Of a DNA stretch of 64,000 nucleotides, positions 25,705 through 34,813 are shown one piece after another. How positions within the stretch are numbered: the first letter of the stretch is position 1; each line of letters starts with the position of its first letter. Location of the stretch: contig DKQK01000053.1 of the NCBI GenBank assembly GCA_002471665.1, positions 54,192 through 118,191 of the forward strand. The letters are read 5' to 3'. The notes under the pieces were generated by a model. It did not search any database. It saw only the letters and a list, made by a program, of their open reading frames with translations, and was not told the DNA's origin. Source of the stretch: Gammaproteobacteria bacterium UBA7310. Its GTDB lineage: Bacteria; Pseudomonadota; Gammaproteobacteria; Pseudomonadales; Ketobacteraceae. Position numbers and translations under genes: made by a program.

Positions 25705-27684
25705 ATGACTTCAGCAAAAAGGATGACAGGCAGTTTTTTGCTGCTCTCGGTATCAATGGCAGAGGGGGCGCAGTTGCCCGCTCTGCAAGAGGAAATTCAG
25801 TGGTTGCAGGCGGAGCAGTATGTCACCGTCGCCACTAAAACCCGGGAAAGAGTCGATAAAAGTGGTTCCACGGTAACGGTGATCACCAGGCAGCAGTTGC
25901 AACAAATGGGTGCGCGCTCATTGATGGATGCGCTGAAACATGTGCCCGGTTTGGGTGTAAATCAGATCAATGTCGGTGTTACCTCACTGGAAGTCAGGGG
26001 CGTGAAAACCGATTTTTCCGAGAAAGTTCTTTTTCTGATTAACGGGCACCCTGTCAATAATAACCTGGTCAATGGGGGCGCGTTGCTGAGCCGGCATGAT
26101 GTTCCGGTTAAGGATATCCAGGCGATTGAGGTGGTGCGCGGCCCGGGGTCGGCCCTGTATGGCGCCAATGCTTTCGTGGCTGTCATTAACATCGTGACCC
26201 AATCGGCAGAAGATCTGTCGGGGTCTCAGGTGAGTGTGGCCGGAGGCAGTTTTGGTACCGGTGAACTGAATGTTGCCCACGGTGAAGCGGCAGAGGGTTG
26301 GAACTATGCAGTAAACCTGAACCTGTATCAGACCGATGGCTGGAAATCAGAGGTGGAGCAGGATTCACTGGGCAATAGTGGTAAGACAGACTATTGGCAG
26401 CAGCGTCATGAAATAGGGGTTCAGGGAAGCTACGGGGACTTTAGTTTTCAAGGGCGTTACCTGGAGCGGGAGGCGGGCGATTACCTGGGGGCCTTCAGCG
26501 TATTGAACGAGGGATCTTTGCAGAATTACCAGGAGTACTTTTTGGAAGCCAGCTATAAAAGTGACTTCTCTTCCCAGTCGTATCTCATAAGCAAAGTGTA
26601 TTTTGATCATTTTGAATTTGATAATACTTGGGAATACACGCCCGGATTTTTTTTGCGTAGCCCCATTAAACACGATCGCAGTGGTGCGGAAGCGCAATGG
26701 AACACGTTGATATCCGGTAATCATAAAGTTCTGTTTGGCGTGGCAGTAGAGCATCAAACACAATATGACGTGGAATTATGGACCAATTCCGGTGCGGGGC
26801 GGTTGGTGAATGTGTCCGATTCAATGAACTGGAATGGTCAGCATCGGCGGGATATCGCAGCAGGGTATGTGCAGGACATATGGGATGCTACAGAGCGGGT
26901 GAGAGTGATTGCCGGAGCGCGTTATGACCGCTACAGTGATTTCGGTAGCACGTTCAATCCTCGGGCCAGTGTCAGTTGGGAAATGAACGAACGCTATCAG
27001 TGGGTGGCTTCTTACGGTTCTGCATTTCGGGCGCCAACCTTTGGTGAGCTGTATAACACCAACAATAATTCGGTGGTGGGTAATCCCAATCTGGAACCAG
27101 AAGAGATCGATACTTTTGAATTGAGCTTGAGAACCGTTTTAGGCCCTTCCAGTTCCCTCAAATTAACGGGCTTCTACAACAGTATTGAAGATGCCATTAT
27201 TCCCACGGCGGGAGCCGGCGCTGTAAATTATTCGGAAAACGCGGGGGAGTTGAAAGTCACTGGATTGGAAGTGGAGTATCTGCTGCGTTTTGTTTCCGGT
27301 TCCAGTCTGAACCTGAATTACACCTATCAGGATCCGGAAAATGTGGCGGCCGATGCGCGCGCTGCTGAAGTGCCGCTGCATCGCGCCAATGCCATGCTGA
27401 ATCACCGATTTTCACGCAACTGGAAGGGGTATGCAGCTGTTTTATATGAAAGCTCCCTGGAGCGGGAGGCCGGTGATATTCGCAGTGCCATGCCTGAGCA
27501 GACGTCTGTTGATGTAGCGCTTACCTGGCTGAATTCAGAGCACAACACCTCAGTAACGGTGTCGGTCTATAACGCGTTGGATGAGGATCTTGAAAATCCT
27601 TCACGGGATGTTAACGGCAATGCAATGTCAGACTATCCAGCTTCCGGTCGGAGTGTGATGTTGGCAGTGGAGCTGTTGCTCTAA
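25705..27684 (+). CDS. TonB-dependent outer membrane receptor
   Basis: 659 residues: signal peptide, plug domain (TVTVITRQQLQQMGARSLMDAL, VRGPGSALYGANAFVAVINIVT) and a 22-strand barrel ending in the aromatic/aliphatic C-terminus (VMLAVELLL). A GSAFRAPTFGELY segment is typical of receptors for iron complexes or small nutrients. ATG 25705 has AAAGGA six bases upstream; the frame is open 45 bp further up but overlaps the DUF917 stop. The Fur box upstream points to an iron-linked ligand. No siderophore synthesis genes are in the window. The N-terminus before the plug is short, without a signalling domain. Confidence 0.92.
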   Translation: MTSAKRMTGSFLLLSVSMAEGAQLPALQEEIQWLQAEQYVTVATKTRERVDKSGSTVTVITRQQLQQMGARSLMDALKHVPGLGVNQINVGVTSLEVRGVKTDFSEKVLFLINGHPVNNNLVNGGALLSRHDVPVKDIQAIEVVRGPGSALYGANAFVAVINIVTQSAEDLSGSQVSVAGGSFGTGELNVAHGEAAEGWNYAVNLNLYQTDGWKSEVEQDSLGNSGKTDYWQQRHEIGVQGSYGDFSFQGRYLEREAGDYLGAFSVLNEGSLQNYQEYFLEASYKSDFSSQSYLISKVYFDHFEFDNTWEYTPGFFLRSPIKHDRSGAEAQWNTLISGNHKVLFGVAVEHQTQYDVELWTNSGAGRLVNVSDSMNWNGQHRRDIAAGYVQDIWDATERVRVIAGARYDRYSDFGSTFNPRASVSWEMNERYQWVASYGSAFRAPTFGELYNTNNNSVVGNPNLEPEEIDTFELSLRTVLGPSSSLKLTGFYNSIEDAIIPTAGAGAVNYSENAGELKVTGLEVEYLLRFVSGSSLNLNYTYQDPENVAADARAAEVPLHRANAMLNHRFSRNWKGYAAVLYESSLEREAGDIRSAMPEQTSVDVALTWLNSEHNTSVTVSVYNALDEDLENPSRDVNGNAMSDYPASGRSVMLAVELLL

Positions 27685-27694
27685 TGGTTTCTGT

Positions 27695-28648
27695 TCAGTG
27701 GTTCAGTAAATCACTCACCGAATTGAGTGCTTCCGGGTTGAGATACAGCTGATAATCCCGAACCCTGCGTAAGTTCAGTGATATATTGCTCCCTGCTGGA
27801 AATTGAATGGCAGATGCTTGTGATTGTTGTTCCAATATTGACTGAACAATCAGAGCCGCCTGGCGCCCGGTCGTGGCCAAGTCGGCATTGATACTCATGG
27901 TTGCACCAAATTCCATGAACACCGGGTGGTAGCCAAATACGGCTACTTTTGCCTGCTGAGCAAGTTCGAACAGCTCCGTGGTATGTGGCTGTGAGTCCAG
28001 TACAACCGGGTTGGGTAGTATCCATAACGCGTCCACCTTGCCCAGTAATTGCGTTGCTTCTTGTGCGCGGGCGGAATCAATCTCCACTTCCGCATCAATC
28101 AGAGTTAAGGCCAGTTGTTCGGCAGTATGATGGGCTTCCCGTATCAAGTCGCTGTTAGTGTGGCTGTATAGAACACCAATGCGTTTTATTTCCGGGAAGA
28201 AATGTTTGAACCAGGCCAGCTGTGCCGCCGGTGCAATTTCGCTGGTAACGCCATAATAGCCGGGCTGATTCAGAAACTGGCGCCAACTCAACACAGAGCT
28301 GTACACAACTGGCGTTTTTGGGGTGATGGATTGAACGGTTCCCAGGGCTTTGGCGCCGATGCAATAGATGATGTCCGGTTTGGTTACTTGCAGTTCATCC
28401 AATACGGTTTCTATGGGCAGGTTGTCATCCTGCAGGTTTATCCGCAGAACGGTTGAGTGCTGCAATGTCTTAATAAAAGCAGATTCCGCAACTTCATAAC
28501 GCGGTACACTGTGGTCGCTGTTAATAATCAGTACCCTGGCCGGAGTATTACCGGTTAATTGCGGGGGATGGACAGACTGACAACCTGCCATCCAGCTTCC
28601 GATCCAGAGTGCGATAATCAGGCTTATCATGGGGTTGTTGACGGTCAT
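27695..28648 (-). CDS. Lipoprotein solute-binding protein, TrpX-like (ABC_sub_bind family)
   Basis: 318 residues after ATG 28648. A signal peptide with lipobox WMAGC (Cys23 lipidated) tethers it to a membrane. The fold matches the two-lobed binding proteins of the PF04392 group (VLIINSDHSVPRYEVAESAF, IYCIGAKALGT, TPVVYSSVLSW, KRIGVLYSHTNSD). These usually feed an ABC permease, but none is nearby. Its start overlaps the stop of the upstream gene by 4 bp, so both are translated together. It faces the TonB receptor, with only 10 bp between the stops. It may act as a sensory ligand binder. Confidence 0.8.
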   Translation of the reverse strand: MTVNNPMISLIIALWIGSWMAGCQSVHPPQLTGNTPARVLIINSDHSVPRYEVAESAFIKTLQHSTVLRINLQDDNLPIETVLDELQVTKPDIIYCIGAKALGTVQSITPKTPVVYSSVLSWRQFLNQPGYYGVTSEIAPAAQLAWFKHFFPEIKRIGVLYSHTNSDLIREAHHTAEQLALTLIDAEVEIDSARAQEATQLLGKVDALWILPNPVVLDSQPHTTELFELAQQAKVAVFGYHPVFMEFGATMSINADLATTGRQAALIVQSILEQQSQASAIQFPAGSNISLNLRRVRDYQLYLNPEALNSVSDLLNH

Positions 28649-29481
28649 CGTTGTCGCCCCCCTTGTGCCTGGGTGGAGTTGATCTGCGTCCATTCGTCCA
28701 GTCCTAACAGATTCAGGCCCAGCTTGCCTTCGCTCGACTGGTCCATGGTTTCCAGCGCTTCCAGCGCAGTTTGTAATTGTTGCTGGTGTTCATTGCGCAC
28801 CACAACCACCAACCTTTGCTGTGGCTGGCTGGTGCCCAGGATTTCTAGCTGCTGAAACTCGTTACGATACAGCAGGGAGAGTTTTTCAAAGCTGCTGTCA
28901 GCCGCCAGAGCGGTATCAGCCATGCCGAAACTGACTGCCAGCAATGCGTCAATGTCTTTTGGTACCTTCAGTAAGCGAAACGGTTTGGAACCCAGCGTGG
29001 AATCAGTGAACGACATTTGCTGGAGCAGAGTCTGAACATATCGTTCTGTCCCGGAGACTGCGATGGTCATGCGCCCCTTCGGTAGGGGTTGTTTTCCAAT
29101 TAACAACTTACGAAAGGTGTTCTTTCCATCTTTGATGCCCTGTAATCTGGGGGTCAGGTCCGGGTGGGCTTTGACGAGCTGATGATAATGCCAGTGCGAC
29201 ATTATGAACAGGTTATGGCCGCCACTGGTGATGAGCTGTTCAAATGAACCCTGGTCTTCCACGGGTTGCAGTTGGATGTTGTATCGGGCCTGGAAGTAAA
29301 GATCAAAGGTGTTTTTAAGAATCAGATTGCGGTCGCTGTGGGATTCAGGATTGAAATGATAGATAGTGATCGTGTCCCCCATGGCAGCGTTGCAAAGCAA
29401 CAGCACAAGGACACAGAACACCTGCAGTAGTCTGGCTGCCGTGATGGTCGGGATCCCTGGGTTGTCAATTTGCTGTTGCAC
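28645..29481 (-). CDS. Exported PhnD-like solute-binding protein
   Basis: About 278 residues. Distantly resembles the PhnD/transferrin-like periplasmic binding fold: after a signal peptide (LLQVFCVLVLLLCNAAMG) the mature part begins DTITIYHFNPESH and has LDQTYHW-like ligand-lobe features replaced by SHWHYHQLVKAH, an unusual His-rich run. The start is uncertain. GTG 29481 gives a normal signal peptide, while a GTG at 29574 would add 31 charged residues in front. A TATACT -10-like hexamer at 29583-29588 suits the downstream start. It overlaps the TrpX-like gene by 4 bp (ATGA). Confidence 0.65.
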   Translation of the reverse strand: MQQQIDNPGIPTITAARLLQVFCVLVLLLCNAAMGDTITIYHFNPESHSDRNLILKNTFDLYFQARYNIQLQPVEDQGSFEQLITSGGHNLFIMSHWHYHQLVKAHPDLTPRLQGIKDGKNTFRKLLIGKQPLPKGRMTIAVSGTERYVQTLLQQMSFTDSTLGSKPFRLLKVPKDIDALLAVSFGMADTALAADSSFEKLSLLYRNEFQQLEILGTSQPQQRLVVVVRNEHQQQLQTALEALETMDQSSEGKLGLNLLGLDEWTQINSTQAQGGRQR

Positions 29482-29622
29482 GTAATCAACCGCTTCCGTT
29501 TGGTGAGTGTCTGCTTTCCTTTGCCGTTCCGCAACGAGTGTGATGCGCCGGTGTGAGGTGGTTGCGCCGATCACTGCTGCAAGTATAGCGGAATAACAGG
29601 AAAGCAGTGGTGCCGGCCCGGG

Positions 29623-31020
29623 TCAATCCCGGGTCCAGCGGGTGCCTTCGCGGGAGTCCTCCAGCGTGATGCCCTGATTTTTCAGTTCTACGCGAATCTC
29701 GTCAGCACGGGCATAGTTTTTGTCTTTTTTAGCTTGGGCTCGTTCAGCAATCAGGGCATCGATGTCTGCATCGCTCAACCCGGATTCCTGCTTGCCGGAT
29801 TGCCATTTGAACCAGGCATCTGAATCCTGATCCAGCAGGCCCACGTAACCACCTGCGCTGCGCAGAACCGCCTGCAGTGCCCGCTTTTCTTTGCCATTAG
29901 CTTTGTTGATGTCTCCGGCCAGCGTGTGTAATACCGCCAGCACCTGAGGTATTGCCAGATCATCCTGTAAATGGGATTCAAGCTCCGTCAGGGCAGGGTG
30001 CGTCAGGTTTGGCTCGATTTCCACTGGCGCATCCCGCAGCGCCCCATAAAGGCGATCCAGGCTGGATTTGGCGCTGGACAGCAGGTCTTTGGTCCAGTCC
30101 AGTGGCTTGCGGTAGTGCGCTGTCAGCAGGGCATAGCGAATCACTTCACCGGGCCACAATTCCAAGAGCTCCCGTACGGTAAAAAAATTACCAAGGGATT
30201 TCGACATCTTCTCACCGTCGATATTCAGGTAGCCATTGTGCATCCAGTAGCGCACGAACTGTTCTGTACCGCTTTCATGGCAGCAGGTGCCCTGGGCGAT
30301 CTCATTTTCATGGTGGGGGAAGATCAGGTCCTGGCCGCCACCGTGTATGTCGATGGTATTCGCCAGATGCTTGTTGATCATGGCGGAACATTCAATATGC
30401 CAGCCGGGGCGGCCGCGGCCCCAGGGGCTATCCCAGCCCGGCAGATCATCGGTGGAGGGTTTCCACAAAACGAAATCAGCGGGCTCCCGTTTGTAGGAGG
30501 CCTCTTCCACCCGCTCGCTGGCGCCGGCAATCATCTCGTCCAGTTTACGGTGAGACAGCTTGCCGTATTCTTGATCCGTGCTCACCTGAAACAGCACATG
30601 GCCTTCCGATTCGTATGCATGGCCACGTTCAATCAAAGCCTGGATCTGCTGGATCATGGCGTCAATGTTGTCGGTGGCGCGGGGGGCCAGGGTCGGTGGC
30701 TGCGTGTTCAGCTGCGCCATATCCTGGTTGTAGGCCTGGACATAGCGTTCACTCAGTTCTGCGATAGTTTCGCCATTGGCCTTGGCTGCTGCGTTGATCT
30801 TGTCATCCACATCGGTAATGTTGCGGGCGTATTTCACGCTGGGATAGTGCCGTTGCAGCAACCGGAACAGGATATCGAAGATCACCACCGGGCGGGCATT
30901 ACCGATGTGCACAAAGTTGTACACGGTGGGGCCGCACACGTACATGGTCACCTCATCGGGGTTGATGGGGGTGAACACTTCTTTGCGCTGGGTCAGCGTA
31001 TTGTACAGTTGAATGGTCAT
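29623..31020 (-). CDS. cysS: Cysteine-tRNA ligase
   Basis: 465-residue class I aminoacyl-tRNA synthetase that charges tRNA-Cys. HIGN-type motif FVHIGNARP, KMSKS at EKMSKSLGN, and zinc ligands in YVCGPTV, WHIECSAM and FPHHENEIAQ. The length is typical. It follows thrS, with 3 bp between them, so the two synthetase genes are probably one transcript. No leader T-box is expected or seen in this lineage. Confidence 0.97.
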   Translation of the reverse strand: MTIQLYNTLTQRKEVFTPINPDEVTMYVCGPTVYNFVHIGNARPVVIFDILFRLLQRHYPSVKYARNITDVDDKINAAAKANGETIAELSERYVQAYNQDMAQLNTQPPTLAPRATDNIDAMIQQIQALIERGHAYESEGHVLFQVSTDQEYGKLSHRKLDEMIAGASERVEEASYKREPADFVLWKPSTDDLPGWDSPWGRGRPGWHIECSAMINKHLANTIDIHGGGQDLIFPHHENEIAQGTCCHESGTEQFVRYWMHNGYLNIDGEKMSKSLGNFFTVRELLELWPGEVIRYALLTAHYRKPLDWTKDLLSSAKSSLDRLYGALRDAPVEIEPNLTHPALTELESHLQDDLAIPQVLAVLHTLAGDINKANGKEKRALQAVLRSAGGYVGLLDQDSDAWFKWQSGKQESGLSDADIDALIAERAQAKKDKNYARADEIRVELKNQGITLEDSREGTRWTRD

Positions 31021-31023
31021 GGT

Positions 31024-32940
31024 TTATTGCGGCACCCGTGTTGCGCTGGTGATGGCTTCCAGGGCAGCGCTGATGTCCATCACCTCATTGTTTTTGCTGC
31101 CCAGTTGACGCACGGCCACCTGTTGGGCTTCAGCTTCGTTTTTACCCACCACCCAGATCTGGGGTACCTTGGCTTTGCTGTGCTCACGGACCTTGTAGCC
31201 GATCTTTTCATTACGCAGGTCCAGCTCACAATACACACCAGCGGCCTTCAGTTTATCCGCCACTTCGATGGCCCAATCGCGGGCATCATCGGTAATGGTG
31301 GCGATCACCACCGGCAGGGGTGACAACCACAGCGGCAGGTGGCCGGCGGTGGATTCAATCAGGATGCCCAGGAAGCGCTCCAGAGATCCCAGAATGGCAC
31401 GGTGCAGCATCACCGGGCGGTGACGGTTGCCGTCTTCACCCACATATTCGGCGTCCAGGCGCTCCGGCAGGACGAAATCCACCTGCAGGGTACCGCATTG
31501 CCAGTCGCGGCCGATGGCATCCTTCAACACGAACTCCAGTTTTGGTCCGTAGAATGCCCCTTCACCGGGGTTCAGTTCGCATTCGAGGCCCAGGCTTTCC
31601 ACCGCCGACTGCAGGGCGGCTTCGGCCTTGTCCCAGGTTTCTTCGGTACCGGCCTTGTTATCCGGGCGGGTGGAGAATTTGATGCGGATGTCTTCGTAGC
31701 CAAAATCCCGATACACCTGATTGAGCATGGTGATGAAGGCGGCGGTTTCCTCATTGATTTGATGTTCAGTACAAAAGATATGGGCGTCATCCTGGCTGAA
31801 GGAACGCGCCCGCATCAAACCATGCAGTGCGCCGTGGGCTTCATTGCGGAACAGGGTGGTGAATTCCCCCAGGCGGATGGGCAGGTCCCGGTAGCTTTTC
31901 AGCCCTTGATTAAAGATTTGCACATGGCCCGGGCAGTTCATGGGTTTGATGGCCATGTCCCGGTGATCATGGGTGCAGATGGTGAACATGTCTTCGGCGT
32001 ATTTGTCCCAGTGGCCGGATTGCTCCCACAGTTTCCGGTCCATGATCTGGGGGGTGGCGATCTCCTGATAGCCGTTACGTTCCATCTTGCCGCGGATGTA
32101 ATTCTCCAGGGCTTTGCGTGTGCGCCAGCCTTTCGGGTGCCAGAACATGCTGCCCACGGCTTCTTCCTGCTGGTGAAACAGGCCCATCTCTTTACCCAGT
32201 TTGCGGTGATCGCGCTTCTCCGCCTCTTCCAGCATGTGCAGGTATTTTTTCAGCTCCTTGGGGTCACGCCAGCAGGTACCGTAAATCCGCTGCAGCTGCG
32301 GACGCTCGGAATCGCCGCGCCAATAGGCACCGGCCACTTTCATGATTTTGAAGGCTTTGCCCAGTTTGCCGGTGCTGGGCAGGTGCGGGCCGCGGCACAG
32401 ATCCAGGAAGTCGCCCTGGCGGTACACAGAGATGACCTCGTCTTCCGGAAGATCAGCAATCAGCTCGGCCTTGAATTCCTCACCTTCTTTTTTAAAAAAC
32501 TCGATGGCCTCGTTGCGATCCCACACTTCGCGGGTCAGGGGCAGATCCTGATCGACGATTTCGGCCATGCGGGTTTCGATCTTGTGCAGATCCTCCTGGG
32601 TGAAGGACTCCTCACGAAAAAAATCGTAGTAGTAACCGTTCTCGATGGCCGGCCCGATGGTGACCTGGGTTTGCGGGAACAGCTCTTTGACCGCTTGTGC
32701 CATGACATGGGCGGCATCGTGCCGCAGCAATTCCAGGGCGGCGTCTTTGTCGCGGGTTAAAAATGCTACGCGGCAGGATTCGGTCAGCGGGGTGGTCAAA
32801 TCCACCAGTTCATCATTCAGGTACATGGCCAGACTGGCCTTGGCCAGCCCCGGGCCGATGTCAGTGGCCACATCCAGGCCAGTTACGGGGGCATCGTAAT
32901 CCCGGACACTGCCGTCCGGCAAAGTAATCTGAATTGACAT
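31024..32940 (-). CDS. thrS: Threonine-tRNA ligase
   Basis: 638-residue class II synthetase: N-terminal TGS domain (MSIQITLPDGS), editing domain with HDAAHVMAQAV, then the catalytic domain (CTHDHRDMAIKPMNCPGH, RNEAHGALHGL, GREWQCGTLQVDF-like DWQCGTLQVDF) and anticodon-binding domain. ATG 32940 gives the family N-terminus; the reading frame is open another 120 bp without a good ribosome binding site. It charges tRNA-Thr and hydrolyses mischarged Ser-tRNA. First gene of the thrS-cysS pair. Confidence 0.97.
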   Translation of the reverse strand: MSIQITLPDGSVRDYDAPVTGLDVATDIGPGLAKASLAMYLNDELVDLTTPLTESCRVAFLTRDKDAALELLRHDAAHVMAQAVKELFPQTQVTIGPAIENGYYYDFFREESFTQEDLHKIETRMAEIVDQDLPLTREVWDRNEAIEFFKKEGEEFKAELIADLPEDEVISVYRQGDFLDLCRGPHLPSTGKLGKAFKIMKVAGAYWRGDSERPQLQRIYGTCWRDPKELKKYLHMLEEAEKRDHRKLGKEMGLFHQQEEAVGSMFWHPKGWRTRKALENYIRGKMERNGYQEIATPQIMDRKLWEQSGHWDKYAEDMFTICTHDHRDMAIKPMNCPGHVQIFNQGLKSYRDLPIRLGEFTTLFRNEAHGALHGLMRARSFSQDDAHIFCTEHQINEETAAFITMLNQVYRDFGYEDIRIKFSTRPDNKAGTEETWDKAEAALQSAVESLGLECELNPGEGAFYGPKLEFVLKDAIGRDWQCGTLQVDFVLPERLDAEYVGEDGNRHRPVMLHRAILGSLERFLGILIESTAGHLPLWLSPLPVVIATITDDARDWAIEVADKLKAAGVYCELDLRNEKIGYKVREHSKAKVPQIWVVGKNEAEAQQVAVRQLGSKNNEVMDISAALEAITSATRVPQ

Positions 32941-33171
32941 TGGGTGTTCGATTCCTACTGTAAACGACGGGGGTGACCCGATGAGCGCTTTTGGCGCGTG
33001 AACCGGGCATTGTATAAAAGAATGGGCTCTGTCTAAAGCCGCAAAGGGGCAGTTTTTCACGCGGACGTGAAATAAGCGGGGGGCGGTGAAGTTAAGCGGC
33101 GGGGCCGGCAGGGTGCACCGGCTACGGTGGCCGGCCGGAGTGTTGATTCCGGTCGGCGCAGGTGCGAGTAA
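32941..33171. other. Intergenic region upstream of thrS, 231 bp
   Basis: Holds the thrS leader and promoter (a TATACAAT-like -10 on the minus strand near 33009-33016) and the 3' end of the globin gene beyond. No gene is supported. No T-box or clear tRNA-like operator could be assigned by eye. Confidence 0.35.
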
Positions 33172-33657
33172 TCAGGCAGGCGAGGGGGCGAAGAAGTGTT
33201 TCAGCTTGGCCCAGAAGCCTGTGGGTTTGACAGGTTCGGCCTTGGTTTGCGCGGCTTTCATGGCATCGATCATGGTGGTGGAGAGGATGACATAGGCCTC
33301 GGTCCAGGCCACCTTGGCTTCTTCATCCCAGGCATCCCCCAGGCCTTGTTCCAGGGTCCACAGCAACGCTTCCGCCACCGGCTGGAAGTGTTCTTCCTTC
33401 ACCCCGTAATCCAGGTGTTTAACCCCCAGGTTCTGCACCGCCGGCACAATGGACTCCAGGTTGGACAGGCCGCGCACCGCGATCCCCAGCATGCGCATCA
33501 GTTTGGCACCTTGTTCGCTGATGTCGGCCTTGAACATGGGGCGCACTTCCGGTGCGATTTCAAACAGGCGCCCATAAAACAGTCCAGCGGCCTGGTCGGC
33601 GATGGGTTCTACCATGCCAAAGGTGGTTTGTACTTTCTCAATTTGTTCCGGTGTCAT
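33172..33657 (-). CDS. Single-domain globin (flavohaemoglobin-like haem domain)
   Basis: 161 residues. Globin fold with PIADQAAGLFYGRLFEIAPEVRPMF (A-C helices) and LGVKHLDYGVKEEHF, where His is the likely proximal haem ligand. There is no reductase domain. Such proteins bind oxygen or nitric oxide. A C-terminal basic-aromatic tail (GFWAKLKHFFAPSPA) is unusual and amphipathic. ATG 33657 has AAGGG at a good distance. The upstream region has a 12-bp palindrome CCCATTAATGGG at 33813. Monocistronic. Confidence 0.88.
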   Translation of the reverse strand: MTPEQIEKVQTTFGMVEPIADQAAGLFYGRLFEIAPEVRPMFKADISEQGAKLMRMLGIAVRGLSNLESIVPAVQNLGVKHLDYGVKEEHFQPVAEALLWTLEQGLGDAWDEEAKVAWTEAYVILSTTMIDAMKAAQTKAEPVKPTGFWAKLKHFFAPSPA

Positions 33658-33812
33658 GGTCATTACCCTTCTCTTGAGTGGCTCTTGTATGGCTAAGGCT
33701 AGAAAGCGCTGCTGGGGGCAACGCAAGGGTTATGCCAAGGCGGCTTTTGCATGCAAGTCTATGAAAACAAGGTAAAAAAGCCGCTTGATTGAAAGAGTGC
33801 ACCCATAATGCG

Positions 33813-33824
33813 CCCATTAATGGG
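33813..33824. promoter_or_regulatory. 12-bp palindrome upstream of the globin gene
   Basis: CCCATTAATGGG is a perfect palindrome 156 bp upstream of the globin start and 46 bp from the end of the next gene. It does not match NsrR or FNR consensus sites. Role unknown. Confidence 0.3.
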
Positions 33825-33870
33825 GCCGTTATTTAAGGTGGGTGCGCCAAAAAGTGATTTTTTTGCTGTC

Positions 33871-34722
33871 TCAGCGGTGGGCGATTGCCCCTTTCATGAC
33901 CCCTTCGTAGGCTTTCACTTCAAATTGGTGATCAGGGTGATCCTGTTTGAGGGTTGCCGCGATGTGATCAGCCAGATACTCCACCGTGGAATCAGTGGGT
34001 ATCAGGTACACCTGGGCGGCCGGAAGCGTCAGCTCAAAGCGGCCCTGGGGCGCATCATAGCCAAAGTGGCAGTATTCGACGCCGTTATCCTCAAAGCGTT
34101 TGATCATATCCGCCTCGGTTCCGATGTAGATATCCCGCCATTTGAGCGCCCAGGCTTTTTCCAGTAACGGGTCACGCTTGCCGTTGCGCAGTATTTTGAT
34201 ACGCGAGCGGTGGCCGTGGGCGATGCGCTGGCAGTTCCCATCGTGCTTTTTCAGGCCGTGACTGTAGTGATAGAACGGGCCGGCGATTTCTTCCGGGCGC
34301 AATTCAATCACCACCCGGGATACGTTATCCGGTACCGCGGCCATGGCCACATCCTCCAGCAGGGGAATCAGTGCGTCAGTGGTGATGACGTCAGCGTTCA
34401 CCGGTTGAACCGCTTCCTCCGGGGAAAGGTGAGAGAACGTTCGCCCCTGGTCATCCTGCCAGCTCAGCGCCAGGCCCTGTGCCGTGGTGTTGGTTTGCCA
34501 TTGGGGTAGCCCGGAGGGCACCACCAGTTTGTGGTCAAACAGGGATTCCACCGCATCCCGCACCTGCTTTTTCACATGGCCAAAATCAAACACCATGCCC
34601 TGGTTGTCCAGCTCACCGTACAGCTCCACATCCACAATCCAGCTTTCCCCCAAAATGCCTCGGGTTATATGCACATAAGAAAAGTCGATAACGGTGAGGT
34701 GTTTTACAAACAATGCTGACAT
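33871..34722 (-). CDS. Two-unit 6-pyruvoyl/6-carboxy-tetrahydropterin synthase family protein
   Basis: 283 residues, about twice a normal QueD. The N-terminal half keeps the PTPS framework (FSYVHITRG, GMVFDFGHVKKQV, LFDHKLVV) but lacks the HGH zinc motif. The C-terminal half carries zinc histidines (YHYSHGLKKHDGNCQRIAHGHRS) and the late motif TDSTVEYLADHI followed by EVKAYEG. So the catalytic unit is the second one. The role in pterin or queuosine synthesis is not sure; the enzyme class usually works on dihydroneopterin triphosphate. A promoter for pyrC lies in the divergent gap. Confidence 0.75.
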   Translation of the reverse strand: MSALFVKHLTVIDFSYVHITRGILGESWIVDVELYGELDNQGMVFDFGHVKKQVRDAVESLFDHKLVVPSGLPQWQTNTTAQGLALSWQDDQGRTFSHLSPEEAVQPVNADVITTDALIPLLEDVAMAAVPDNVSRVVIELRPEEIAGPFYHYSHGLKKHDGNCQRIAHGHRSRIKILRNGKRDPLLEKAWALKWRDIYIGTEADMIKRFEDNGVEYCHFGYDAPQGRFELTLPAAQVYLIPTDSTVEYLADHIAATLKQDHPDHQFEVKAYEGVMKGAIAHR

Positions 34723-34759
34723 GAAGAAGTCCCGGTGTCATGTGGAGGGGTGAATCCGT

Positions 34760-34765
34760 TATAAT
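34760..34765 (+). promoter_or_regulatory. TATAAT -10 element upstream of pyrC
   Basis: A perfect -10 hexamer, 48 bp before the dihydroorotase start. No convincing -35 is placed 16-18 bp upstream (TGTCAT at 34736 is poor), so an activator may be needed. Confidence 0.5.
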
Positions 34766-34813
34766 ACGCTGCCAGATTCTGCTAAACAAAGCCATAGAGT
34801 ATAGGATTGCCTT

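Noticed and set aside
29971..31323. 450-codon open frame on the plus strand inside cysS
   Set aside because: Antisense shadow of a conserved synthetase; composition is shadow-like.
31339..32760. 473-codon open frame on the plus strand inside thrS
   Set aside because: Antisense shadow of thrS caused by codon bias. The translation is low in complexity (His/Gly/Val/Phe-rich) and has no family match or ribosome binding site.
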